Below are positions 45,757 to 54,024 of a stretch of 64,000 nt of DNA, in pieces; positions within the stretch are counted from its first letter, which is position 1, and each line of letters begins with the position of its first letter. The notes beneath the pieces were generated by a model. That model had not been told where the DNA came from. It made no database searches and was given only the letters and a program-made list of their open reading frames with translations. The DNA is from JAHRVQ01 sp963976815 (GTDB lineage Bacteria > Pseudomonadota > Gammaproteobacteria > Pseudomonadales > Azotimanducaceae), in NCBI GenBank assembly GCA_963976815.1, contig CAXBLU010000009.1, positions 62,001-126,000 of the forward strand. The letters are read 5' to 3'. The translations under genes were made by a program, and so were the position numbers.

Positions 45757-46135
45757 CACCTCGGACGTAGCGGCCGCAAAATATGTCAGCCTTGTGACCT
45801 TTCGCAAGACCGGCGAGGAAGTTCGAACACCGGTCTGGATTGCGCCGGATTCAGGCAAGCACTACGTTTTTTCGGAATCAAAAGCTGGCAAGGTAAAACG
45901 CCTAAAAAACAATCCTGCTATTAAGCTTGCGCTTTGTGATGTCCGGGGCAACCTACTCAGCAGCGACTGGCTCGAGGGGCAGGCCAGCGTCATAGCAGAT
46001 CCGGTTGTGATCGCCGCGGCTTATAAAAGTTTTACACACAAATATGGATTAATCATGCGGGCTACCAACTTTATGGCGCGTCTCTCAGGTCGATACGATA
46101 AACGTGCAATGCTCGAGATCACACTAACGGAATAG
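45746..46135 (+). CDS. PPOX-class flavin/F420-dependent oxidoreductase
   Basis: 129 residues, split-barrel fold. VSLVTFRKTGEEVRTPVWIA at the start, SESKAGKVKRLKNNPAIKLA in the middle, and LEGQASV are typical of the PPOX-class F420-type subfamily (TIGR03666-like). In Actinobacteria such proteins use F420; in this background FMN or haem binding is equally possible. The ATG lies inside the end of the globin-like gene, so the three plus-strand genes form one operon: carrier, globin, reductase. Confidence 0.78.
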   Translation: MPISTSDVAAAKYVSLVTFRKTGEEVRTPVWIAPDSGKHYVFSESKAGKVKRLKNNPAIKLALCDVRGNLLSSDWLEGQASVIADPVVIAAAYKSFTHKYGLIMRATNFMARLSGRYDKRAMLEITLTE

Positions 46136-46151
46136 GCTTCGTGTCCTGAGG

Positions 46152-47066
46152 TCACTCGACCCCGGTCAATGGTTGCCGCAGCTGCTTGACCGCACGAACG
46201 ATACTCGCGTCCCCCGGAGCAGGTAGCAGGGAAAAACCAAGGCTAGCTGTCAGGCCCAGCATGCCCTTATTTTCTTTTAGAACCAGACCTTCCAGACATT
46301 CAATACCCGCGATAGCGGCGGCCATGGTAAGACCGCGCATCAACATGTTCGCGATTCCACGGCCTTGCCATTCATCCGCCACAACAACAGCAAACTCAGC
46401 ACATTCGCTCGTTTCCACTTTTGCGTATCGGGCAACCGCAATAATACATTCCTGGGCACCGTCACTTATCGTTGCGATCGGCGCGTAGGTCTCGGGGTAA
46501 CTAGGATGGATAAAGCGAGCTAACATTTGCGGAGACAGCTCTTTAATCGGCGAGAAAAATCGTAAGCGTTTCGATTTGTTAGATAGCCCGCGTACGAATG
46601 CCTGCTCCAGCTCAGCATCTGCAGGGCTCATCATCCGAATAGCAATCGATGTGCCATCCCTCAGTTTCACCGCACCCTGAGTGTCCTGCGAGGCTAATGT
46701 TTGGCTGGGAAGCAGTGTTGTCAGGCGTTGCATCAAAAATGCGTTGATTAATGGTTTCTGCAGAACTTCGGTGGCGCCAGATTGCTGAGCCCGCCTGCGC
46801 GAAATGGCGGGCGCCTCATTTGTCAGCAGGATAATCGGTAACCGATGCCCCTGCTCCCGCAGCTGGCGAAGTAACAGTAGTCCGCTCGGCTGCTCCTCAA
46901 CCAGCAAACACCCCTGTTCTAGATCAACAGTTGAGATGGCTAACAGGAAGCTTTCAACATCAGAAAAGGCTCGCACTTCCATCTTATACACAGCAAGCAA
47001 TGCGGCGAGGAATTTGCCGATTGAATCATCCGAATCGATGATGTAAATAACATTGGATGGTTCCAA
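46152..47066 (-). CDS. Pseudo-receiver fused to Pat-type GNAT acetyltransferase
   Basis: 304 residues. Residues 1-125 fold as a response-regulator receiver with the acidic pocket (IDSDDS), the conserved Thr (LLTNEA) and Lys (LQKPL), but the phospho-acceptor position reads LLVEEQPSG, with Glu for Asp and a shortened loop. Residues about 135-300 are a GNAT of the Pat protein-lysine acetyltransferase type: LRFFSPIKELSPQ, AEFAVVVADEWQGRGIA and a LGFSL ending. Pat proteins acetylate acyl-CoA synthetases and usually carry a cNMP or NDP-forming synthetase domain. The start is TTG with AGGAT upstream. It is convergent with the PPOX gene and lies downstream of a CoA-ligase operon, a possible target. 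Confidence 0.8.
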   Translation of the reverse strand: MEPSNVIYIIDSDDSIGKFLAALLAVYKMEVRAFSDVESFLLAISTVDLEQGCLLVEEQPSGLLLLRQLREQGHRLPIILLTNEAPAISRRRAQQSGATEVLQKPLINAFLMQRLTTLLPSQTLASQDTQGAVKLRDGTSIAIRMMSPADAELEQAFVRGLSNKSKRLRFFSPIKELSPQMLARFIHPSYPETYAPIATISDGAQECIIAVARYAKVETSECAEFAVVVADEWQGRGIANMLMRGLTMAAAIAGIECLEGLVLKENKGMLGLTASLGFSLLPAPGDASIVRAVKQLRQPLTGVE

Positions 47067-47163
47067 ACTGATTCATCCTAATTCACTTGCCGCGTGTAAG
47101 GAGTATGGTTGATTGGAAACTGTTTGGGTATGAAGTTTATGCCTTAACGGAATCTGGAAACTT

Positions 47164-47733
47164 TCAAGGAAGTTCCAGTATTGCTTTCACTCGCTGCTGC
47201 ATCTCAGGCACCAGGTCGTTTTCAAACCAGGGGTTTGCTTTTAACCACCGATTATTGCGCGGGCTCGGATGAGGCAATGGTAAATTATCCGGTAGAGACT
47301 CACGCCAGCTACTGACAATCTCTGTCACTGTTCCCCTTCTACCTAAATGCCAGTCCTGGGCATACTGACCGATGACAAGGGTAAGTTGTAGATTCCGAAA
47401 TTCTTTTAGCAACTTACTGCGCCAGGTTTCAGCACATTGAGGCAGAGGTGCAGCATCTCCATTTTTTCCGCTGCCGGGGAAACAAAAACCCATTGGCACT
47501 ATCGCAAAATACTTTTCATTGTAGAAAACATCTCGATCAACGCCCAACCACAGCCGCAGCCGGTTACCACTTGGATCATCGAAGGGGATACCCTTTTCAT
47601 GGGTAATCCTACCGGGCGCTTGCCCGGCAATTAAAATTCTACTATCAACTGACCCCTGTAGTATTGGCCTGGGAGGAAGCGGTAAATCCGCTTTGCACAA
47701 CGTGCAGGCGCGAATTTCTTCAACTAATTTCAT
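47164..47733 (-). CDS. Uracil-DNA glycosylase family protein
   Basis: About 189 residues. Cysteines CTLCKADL near the start, motif A as GQAPGRITHEKGIPFDDPSG and the motif B-like HPSPRN near 160 place it in the UDG superfamily close to families 4/5 (COG1573). It would remove uracil or related bases from DNA. The start at 47733 lies within the end of the EthD gene (14-base overlap); the frame is open far upstream but only as a shadow. It is the last gene of a catabolic operon, an odd place for a repair enzyme. Only one Cys pair of the usual iron-sulfur set is clear. Confidence 0.75.
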   Translation of the reverse strand: MKLVEEIRACTLCKADLPLPPRPILQGSVDSRILIAGQAPGRITHEKGIPFDDPSGNRLRLWLGVDRDVFYNEKYFAIVPMGFCFPGSGKNGDAAPLPQCAETWRSKLLKEFRNLQLTLVIGQYAQDWHLGRRGTVTEIVSSWRESLPDNLPLPHPSPRNNRWLKANPWFENDLVPEMQQRVKAILELP

Positions 47734-48484
47734 CAACCAGCACATACTCCTTGCCATACCACATAGCAGACCGGGAAAAGTCGATGAACTTTGCTTCATC
47801 TTCATAAAGCAAAATTGAAGCAGGTTTTTGTTTTTCTGTTGCCTTGTTCGACAAGTCAAACCAGAGTTCTGCATGTCCGAAGTAATCATTTTTAGTGCCC
47901 CTACCCACTGCAAAGGCTTGATTAAATTCGTGCTCTAGTCGGTGTACCTGAATATAACGTAGCGCCTGAATGTCTGCGCCAACGCCTCTAACGAGGGGCC
48001 CATGTTGAACGCGCCAGTACCATTGCACCCCATTAACGTCCGCGTCAGGCAGATGATTTAGGACGTAATACAACTTCACAACAGAAGAATTGACACCGGC
48101 AACAATGGTTTCAGGAGAGGGATTAATCTGTGGCGCTTCAACCCCTAACCAACCAGCCGAGCTTGAATGGTCGATAAATCCCTGTTCATCAGCAAATAGC
48201 ATTGCATCTAATTTTTGGCGTTGCTCGTTAAAGGCCAACAATGATTCCAGGGAGTCAAACCAAAACTCCGCGACGCCATCGAACGGCTGTTGCATCTCGC
48301 CGCGCAACGGGTCTGTAACGGGCATCGTGGGTTCAGCAATAGTGTGCACCTGAATGTAACGACAAATCCCTAACTCCGCCGCCGCGGACTGTACTTTTGG
48401 ACCATGCTTGTCAAGCCAGTAGGATTGAAATTCCGCAAAGGACAGGCTGGGCTTTCTTCTTAATACATAGGTCAGTCGAATCAT
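47720..48484 (-). CDS. Two-domain EthD family protein
   Basis: 254 residues with two EthD-type ferredoxin-like repeats. Each starts with a strand and a block of the type FAEFQSYWLDKHGPKV (first, about 16-31) and VQWYWRVQHGPLVRG (second, about 150-165), each followed by a YIQVH strand. EthD was found in ether (ETBE) degradation, and many homologues sit in catabolic operons without proven roles. Fused double EthD proteins are less usual than single 100-residue ones. It follows the PRISE gene by four bases. Confidence 0.82.
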   Translation of the reverse strand: MIRLTYVLRRKPSLSFAEFQSYWLDKHGPKVQSAAAELGICRYIQVHTIAEPTMPVTDPLRGEMQQPFDGVAEFWFDSLESLLAFNEQRQKLDAMLFADEQGFIDHSSSAGWLGVEAPQINPSPETIVAGVNSSVVKLYYVLNHLPDADVNGVQWYWRVQHGPLVRGVGADIQALRYIQVHRLEHEFNQAFAVGRGTKNDYFGHAELWFDLSNKATEKQKPASILLYEDEAKFIDFSRSAMWYGKEYVLVDEIS

Positions 48485-48488
48485 GTTT

Positions 48489-49559
48489 TTATGCCTGGGG
48501 TAACCGGCTCATCATGATGAGCTTTCGAAACCAGTTAGCAAACATATCCTCGGTGTCGATACATTCAGCAAAGCCGGCCTGACGCAGCTTAATTGTACTC
48601 ACCAATGAAGGTGGTGGCGGGTCATCCGAATGGGTGGCAAATAATGCATCTGCATAGTGGAAAGAGTCACCGACAAAATCACGCAGGGTGCAAGGTTGTA
48701 GGCCATATCGCTCAACTATTTTCTGCCAGTCTTGCTCTCGTTTGTAAAAGGTTGTGAGTAAATGTGGCCTATCCTCCCCAACGGTGAGACCCAGGGTTGC
48801 ACCAATCACCGGCCACATATTGCGCCATTCAAAGACATCCCCGTTTGTCACATTAAAAATTTGATTGCGGGCCTTGTCGGACTCCAAACCAAACAGTATC
48901 GCCCGGGCAAGCAGGTCTGCGTCCGTCGCCTCTATGGGGTTGTTGGGCCCGCCGGGATAACAGAATGGGACCTTATCGAAACGACAAAATGCAGCATAGG
49001 CTCCAATTGCCGCCAGCATATTCATAGGCGCTTCAGCCCCATGCCCGATCACGACCTGGGGGCGCCAAATTGAATAACTCCAATTGGACTCAAGCTGATG
49101 CTCCTTAAGGTAATCCTCCTGCAACCAATAGAAGTTGTCGTGCAGCACCCGCGCATCGCGTTCACGCCCCGGAATTTTCATCGCCCGAATGTGCGCACCA
49201 TAGGCTTTGGTACCCTGTAGAATTGCAATGTGCTCGAGTTGTTTTGCCTGCTTCAGAGCAACGGTATAAAACTGTTCTAGCATCAGAAGATTGGTTTCCA
49301 TCTGATCTTTTTCACGCCAACCTGCAATCAACCCAGGTTTTTCATATAACGCGGCAAAAATGACATGGGTTATATCTTCTAGAGCACCACTCGCTCGGCG
49401 GCAAACCTCCAGATCCAGCAAATCCAATGACAGATGTTCGGTATGGGGTAAATCCGGTGGTCGTCGAGAAATGGCAAGGGCGTCAATCCCAGCCATTTGC
49501 AATTGTGTCATAACTGAACGACCAACAACCCCGCTTGCTCCGACTACCGCGACTCTCAT
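48489..49559 (-). CDS. PRISE-type NAD(P)H-dependent enone reductase
   Basis: 356 residues, extended SDR. NAD(P) motif GASGVVGRS is at residues 7-15; SRRPPDL follows beta-2. ILQGTKAYGAH (Lys of the PRISE active site) and NFYWLQEDYL (Tyr) match the atypical active site of progesterone 5-beta-reductase/iridoid synthase (PRISE) enzymes, as does WSYSIWRPQVVIG. It would reduce a conjugated enone such as a steroid or terpenoid. It is in an operon with LLM, EthD and an acyl-CoA ligase. Confidence 0.82.
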   Translation of the reverse strand: MRVAVVGASGVVGRSVMTQLQMAGIDALAISRRPPDLPHTEHLSLDLLDLEVCRRASGALEDITHVIFAALYEKPGLIAGWREKDQMETNLLMLEQFYTVALKQAKQLEHIAILQGTKAYGAHIRAMKIPGRERDARVLHDNFYWLQEDYLKEHQLESNWSYSIWRPQVVIGHGAEAPMNMLAAIGAYAAFCRFDKVPFCYPGGPNNPIEATDADLLARAILFGLESDKARNQIFNVTNGDVFEWRNMWPVIGATLGLTVGEDRPHLLTTFYKREQDWQKIVERYGLQPCTLRDFVGDSFHYADALFATHSDDPPPPSLVSTIKLRQAGFAECIDTEDMFANWFRKLIMMSRLPQA

Positions 49560-50564
49560 CTAAGACTTAAGCACCTCAAGCACAGCCTGACGATGGTCCT
49601 GGTCGCGAACCGCAAAGTTGGCAGTGGTTCGATCCGCAATATCACCAAAGCGTTTTTTGAATTCCTTAACTGCGTCATCAGTCTCGCCGACCACAGCAAA
49701 GGCATTCAAGATCTCGTCACTGATGAGACCACCCATGTCATCCCACTTACCTTCCTTGGACAATCGGTTCAATTCAATTTGTAAATCTCCCCAACCGTGG
49801 ATTGCTAATACCGGCTTGTAAGCAGGAGTCGAACCATAGAAGGCAATTTGCTTACTGACTGCAGCTTTGTTTTTTTCAAACTCTTCTTCAGTCCTCCCGG
49901 TTACAACAAACCCTGGGTACGAGACTTCAAAGTCCGAGCGACTTCGATTGTGCTTTTTCAAACCCTCGTCTATGGCCGGCAAGGTCACCTCTCTAATGTA
50001 CTTTTCCGTTGTGAAAGCATGGAGTATTACCCCATCAGCAACTTCACCTGCCACCTGGGTCATCAACGGCCCTACCGCAGCTAGCAGCACCTTGGGTGCG
50101 CCGTAATCAATATCGGTAGGGGAAAACATTGGCGTCATCAGACTGTGGGTATAAAAATCCCCCTTAAAGTTCAGGCGCTCACCCTTGTGCCAGGAGTCCC
50201 AGATGGCGTGCATGGCAGTAATAAATTCAGCCATTCGTTTTGCCGGTGAAGACCAGGGCATGCTAAAGCGTTTTGTAATATGGGGTTGTATCTGAGAGCC
50301 AAGGCCCATGACAAAACGTCCTTTCGAGTAACTATTCAGATCATGACCAATATTCGCGAGTAGCATCGGCGTGCGAGAAAAGGCGACGGCAATAGACGAC
50401 ATGACTTGAATTTTTTCGGTACTTTGAGCCGCTAAGAGCAGTGGGAAAAATGGGTCGTGGGCAGTTTCAATAGACATTGCTCCGTCATAACCAGCCCGTT
50501 CGAGTCGTTGAGCACTCTCGGCAACACTATGTAGGTCCGGCGCAAGGCCGCTGTCAATTTTCAT
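49560..50564 (-). CDS. LLM-class flavin oxidoreductase (TIGR03617-like)
   Basis: 334 residues of the luciferase-like monooxygenase TIM-barrel family. The start DSGLAPDLHSVAESAQRLER and the block GLGSQIQPHITKRFSMPWSSP are typical of the TIGR03617 F420-dependent group described from Mycobacterium. It would oxidise or reduce an organic substrate with F420 or FMN. It is in a tight operon: the PRISE start follows its stop at once, and the CoA-ligase stop lies 25 bases upstream. F420 dependence is only inferred. Confidence 0.83.
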   Translation of the reverse strand: MKIDSGLAPDLHSVAESAQRLERAGYDGAMSIETAHDPFFPLLLAAQSTEKIQVMSSIAVAFSRTPMLLANIGHDLNSYSKGRFVMGLGSQIQPHITKRFSMPWSSPAKRMAEFITAMHAIWDSWHKGERLNFKGDFYTHSLMTPMFSPTDIDYGAPKVLLAAVGPLMTQVAGEVADGVILHAFTTEKYIREVTLPAIDEGLKKHNRSRSDFEVSYPGFVVTGRTEEEFEKNKAAVSKQIAFYGSTPAYKPVLAIHGWGDLQIELNRLSKEGKWDDMGGLISDEILNAFAVVGETDDAVKEFKKRFGDIADRTTANFAVRDQDHRQAVLEVLKS

Positions 50565-50589
50565 ATTGTTATCTCATTTATTCGATGGA

Positions 50590-52161
50590 TTAAGAAACGT
50601 TTCGAGACCTACCTGCCCAGTAGGGTTTACGTAATTCTGTTTTCAATATCTTACCCGATGGATTGCGTGGAATTTCCTCCATCCAGTCGAAGGAAGTCGG
50701 ACACTTGTATCCAGCCAGATTCTTGCGACAGAAAGCAAACAGGTCTGCTTCGCTAATTGTATCGTCGGTTCTAGTGACAATCGCTTTGACGGTTTCACCC
50801 CATCGCTCATCGGGTACCCCAATGACCGCCGCATCTTTTACACCCGGATGTTTCATCAGGGCATTCTCAACCTCCGCTGGATAAATATTTTCACCACCAG
50901 AAATAATCATGTCCTTGACCCGATCGTGAATGTATACATAACCATCAAGCATGAATCCCGCATCGCCGGACTTAAACCAGCCATCTTGAGTTATAGACTG
51001 CGCGGTGGCCGCCTCATTTTTCCAATAGCCTCTCATGATTTGTGGACCGCGTACCCAAATTTCTCCAACTTCACCTTCCGGGACGGTGTCACCACTACTG
51101 CTGTCAACAATACAAACTTCATGGGGTGCGACTGCTCTGCCGCAGGAACGCAACAATCCCGCCCTTGGACCACCTGGATCATGGTCTTCAGGGTTCAGCA
51201 TGGTGATCCCACCGGTAGTTTCCGTCAGACCATACACCTGGAAAAAATCAGCCTTGAACGTTGCAATGGAATCAATCAGCACCTGTTCTGTAATCGGCGA
51301 TGCGCCGTAGGCGATGGCTCGTAAACTTGAGTAATCAATGTCTTTGACATTTGGCTGGGTGAGCAGAAACTGCAACACAGCCGGGACAAATACAGAGTGC
51401 GTAATACCATGGGCAGGAATCACCCGGAGTATTTCCTGCATATCAACATCCCGCAGGAGAATACTCGTGGCGCCTTTAAAAATGCCAGTTACACCCCAGC
51501 CTGAACCCGAGATGTGGAACAGCGGCATACAAACTAGATTAACCGATTCCTCGGAAAATTTAAGGGGCTCTAGACCCGGGCCCATAACCGACAACAAATT
51601 GTTGTGGGTCGTCAGGACTCCTTTTGGCAACCCCGTTGTGCCACTTGTATAGAGCTGATAGACAGTATCCTCAGCGTCGGCTATTGAGCCTGGGTCCGCT
51701 GCGGGCTCCTCCATGCTGAACATTGAAATCCACTGCTCATAGCTCGGATACCCGCTGTCACCGGGATTTCCGAGCACCACAATGTTGGGGCAAGCTAATT
51801 TCATTTGCGCCAGGTGAGGCAAAAAGGCTTCCCCTATCAGCAGCACTTTGGCGTCGCTGTGATTGAGGATGTATTCCATTTCCGGTGGCGCAAGGCGCCA
51901 ATTTACTGCGACCGACACGGCATTCAACTTTGCCGTACCGAACAGCCAGGTAAAATATTCCGGCGCGTTATGATCGAGGTAGGCAACGCGGTCCTGACTG
52001 CCGACACCAACAGCTTTGAGGGCATTGGCGCACTGGTTCGATTCGAGATCCAGTTGGCGGTAGGTCCAGGAGCGCTGATCATGGGAATAGATCAAGGCAA
52101 CCTTATCGGGTCTGACGGCCCCATGATGGCGGGTAATATCTGCAAGAGTACGAATCGACAT
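50590..52161 (-). CDS. Acyl-CoA (fatty-acid/aromatic) ligase
   Basis: 523 residues, ANL superfamily. The ATP motif YTSGTTGLPKGVLTTH (about 165-180), VYGLTETTGG, and GWFKSGDAGFMLDGY and the hinge/C-terminal Lys region NPSGKILKTELR are all present. It makes an acyl-adenylate and then an acyl-CoA. It is the first gene of the LLM-PRISE-EthD-UDG operon. The frame is open to 52200; the ATG at 52161 has GGA upstream and matches the family start. It is a likely target of Pat-type acetylation through the final Lys. The substrate is unknown. Confidence 0.9.
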   Translation of the reverse strand: MSIRTLADITRHHGAVRPDKVALIYSHDQRSWTYRQLDLESNQCANALKAVGVGSQDRVAYLDHNAPEYFTWLFGTAKLNAVSVAVNWRLAPPEMEYILNHSDAKVLLIGEAFLPHLAQMKLACPNIVVLGNPGDSGYPSYEQWISMFSMEEPAADPGSIADAEDTVYQLYTSGTTGLPKGVLTTHNNLLSVMGPGLEPLKFSEESVNLVCMPLFHISGSGWGVTGIFKGATSILLRDVDMQEILRVIPAHGITHSVFVPAVLQFLLTQPNVKDIDYSSLRAIAYGASPITEQVLIDSIATFKADFFQVYGLTETTGGITMLNPEDHDPGGPRAGLLRSCGRAVAPHEVCIVDSSSGDTVPEGEVGEIWVRGPQIMRGYWKNEAATAQSITQDGWFKSGDAGFMLDGYVYIHDRVKDMIISGGENIYPAEVENALMKHPGVKDAAVIGVPDERWGETVKAIVTRTDDTISEADLFAFCRKNLAGYKCPTSFDWMEEIPRNPSGKILKTELRKPYWAGRSRNVS

Positions 52162-52225
52162 ATTCGTCCGGGTTCCCAGAATGTCCGAAAATAATCGCAC
52201 AGTTGGGCCCCAACGTCACTCCATT

Positions 52226-52273
52226 GTATTTGTACTAAGCAGTATTTGCACTAAGGAGTATTTGTAGCAAGGA
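52226..52273. repeat. Tandem array, three 16-bp units in the CoA-ligase leader
   Basis: GTATTTGTACTAAGCA, GTATTTGCACTAAGGA and GTATTTGTAGCAAGGA at 52226, 52242 and 52258. They lie 65 bases upstream of the acyl-CoA ligase ATG (minus strand), between this gene and the hslO stop. Confidence 0.85.
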
Positions 52274-52354
52274 GCTTTATCGCCACGGGAGCACTTTTAG
52301 ATACAAGGCTTTTCTAGTTGGGCGACTGACTTACCGAGGCGCATATCGCTAGCT

Positions 52355-53200
52355 TTACTGTGAACCGCTACTGATGCTTGCCCGGTCAAATGAGTACTGC
52401 TGATTACAGAACTCGCAGGTGAGTTCCACCTCCTTGGTCCCTTTAAAAAGCTCTTCTACTTCTACTTCACCCAATGACACCAGCGCACTTGCCATCCGCT
52501 CCTTCGAGCAGGTACATAGATAGGCCACGGGCTGCTCAGGCATTAGCCGAACAGGTTGGTCGTGGTATAACCGATTGAGTATTTGTTCTACCGATAGTGT
52601 CCTCAGCTCTTCAACTTTTAGACTCTCGCCGAGTATCCTGACATGTTGCCAATTGAGGTCCCTATCCTTATCGGACTTTTCAAGTTGTTGAGGTAACTGC
52701 TGAAGCAGGAACCCGGCAGCGCCAATATCGTCTGAGGTCAGCATCAGCCAGGTAGCCAACTGCTCAGATTGATTAAAGTAATGCATCAAACAGCTTGCCA
52801 GACTTCCGCCTTCAAGGGGCACAAGTGACTGGTACCGCTCACCCTGATCAGGATCAACTGTCACTACCAGGGTACCTGCCTTGAACAATTCCCCGAAGTC
52901 TTCACTATCAACCTGCTCGTACACACGGGCAATGCCCCGGAAGGTGTTGCTGTGGGAAATTTCGACCATCAATAGTGGTATCTGACCTTCACTACGAACC
53001 TGCAGAATCAGTCGCCCTTTAAACTTGATAGTTGAACCGAGCAGTAATCCTGCAACCACAAACTCACCGAGTAGCTGCTGAACAATCGACGGGTAATCGT
53101 GACGTGCCACCATGTCCCGGTAGCTTGATCGAATCTGTACGATGTCACCGCGTACATCGGAGTGCTCAAATAGAAAACGTTGGGAGGAGTCTTCGGTCAT
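52355..53200 (-). CDS. hslO: Redox-regulated chaperone Hsp33
   Basis: 281 residues, close to the family length. The C-terminal redox switch is intact: CTCSKERM and CEFCNQQY give the CxC and CxxC zinc-binding pairs about 33 residues apart. The N-terminal core has the VQIRSSYRDMV and LQVRSEGQIPLLMVE patterns. Hsp33 is a holdase that opens under oxidative stress in the cytoplasm. Its ATG overlaps the stop of the FAH-family gene by four bases (ATGA), so they are coupled. Confidence 0.95.
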   Translation of the reverse strand: MTEDSSQRFLFEHSDVRGDIVQIRSSYRDMVARHDYPSIVQQLLGEFVVAGLLLGSTIKFKGRLILQVRSEGQIPLLMVEISHSNTFRGIARVYEQVDSEDFGELFKAGTLVVTVDPDQGERYQSLVPLEGGSLASCLMHYFNQSEQLATWLMLTSDDIGAAGFLLQQLPQQLEKSDKDRDLNWQHVRILGESLKVEELRTLSVEQILNRLYHDQPVRLMPEQPVAYLCTCSKERMASALVSLGEVEVEELFKGTKEVELTCEFCNQQYSFDRASISSGSQ

Positions 53201-53898
53201 AAAGATGAAAACTCGTCAACAATCGAGACATTTAGCGCTCCGACATTCTCGACCAGAGCAAGCAAATTGTCCCCTGGCGCAATTGGCCCTACCCCTGAAG
53301 GTGTACCGGTATATATCAAATCACCGGCCTGCAAAGGAAACAAAGTTGAGAGCGTTGCGATGATTTCTGGAATTTTCCAGATCATCTGATTGATATTGCC
53401 CTGTTGACGTTGATCACCATTAACAAACAATTGGATGTTACCTGCCTCAAGCAAATCCCCCTCTTTTGGTACAATCTTGGAACAGGGTGCAGAGTGCAGA
53501 AAAACTTTGCCCGCTTCCCAGGGTCGAGACTGACGCTTCGCTTCTGCCTGTAAATCCCTACGAGTTAAATCCAAGCCGACGCCATAACCAAAAACATAAT
53601 CCGCGGCCTCGGCAACCGATATATTTGTGCCGCCCTTGCCAAGCGCCACAACCAATTCAACCTCATGGTGGACATCAGAACTAAGGGGTGGATATTTCAT
53701 CTCTCCGCCGTCTGGCAAGACCGCATAGGCTGGCTTCATAAAGAAAAAAGGGCTCTCCCGATTGGGATCGTGGCCCATTTCAATCGCATGGTCAGCATAG
53801 TTACGGCCAACACAATAGACATTTTGGACAGGAAAAGTTTGTGCAGAATTACTTAGCGGCAAGCTCACTGGCGAGGCAACCGGAATCACAGAAATCAT
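53197..53898 (-). CDS. Fumarylacetoacetate hydrolase family protein
   Basis: About 233 residues. VYCVGRNYADHAIEMG near the start and HHEVELVVALGKGG (metal-binding Glu cluster) near 87 are the FAH signature; YTGTPSGVGPI lies near the end. Members open acylpyruvates or aromatic ring-cleavage products. The start at 53898 (MISVIPVASP) fits the family; the frame is open as far as 54069, which would overlap the divergent acyl-CoA dehydrogenase. It is translationally coupled to hslO. Confidence 0.88.
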   Translation of the reverse strand: MISVIPVASPVSLPLSNSAQTFPVQNVYCVGRNYADHAIEMGHDPNRESPFFFMKPAYAVLPDGGEMKYPPLSSDVHHEVELVVALGKGGTNISVAEAADYVFGYGVGLDLTRRDLQAEAKRQSRPWEAGKVFLHSAPCSKIVPKEGDLLEAGNIQLFVNGDQRQQGNINQMIWKIPEIIATLSTLFPLQAGDLIYTGTPSGVGPIAPGDNLLALVENVGALNVSIVDEFSSL

Positions 53899-54024
53899 AG
53901 AACGATGTTGATCTAATACGGAAATTGCATTGTAACACATGGGAATTAGGAGATTTAAAAGCACTTGCCGTATTACCACGTAGACAAGTATCTTGGTGGC
54001 TGAAATCACAAGAGGAGGGAATTT

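Noticed and set aside
47087..47272. Small open frame with AAGGAG before an internal ATG at 47105
   Set aside because: It runs antisense into the uracil-DNA glycosylase gene and its translation is low-complexity without family features; the ribosome-binding site alone is not enough.
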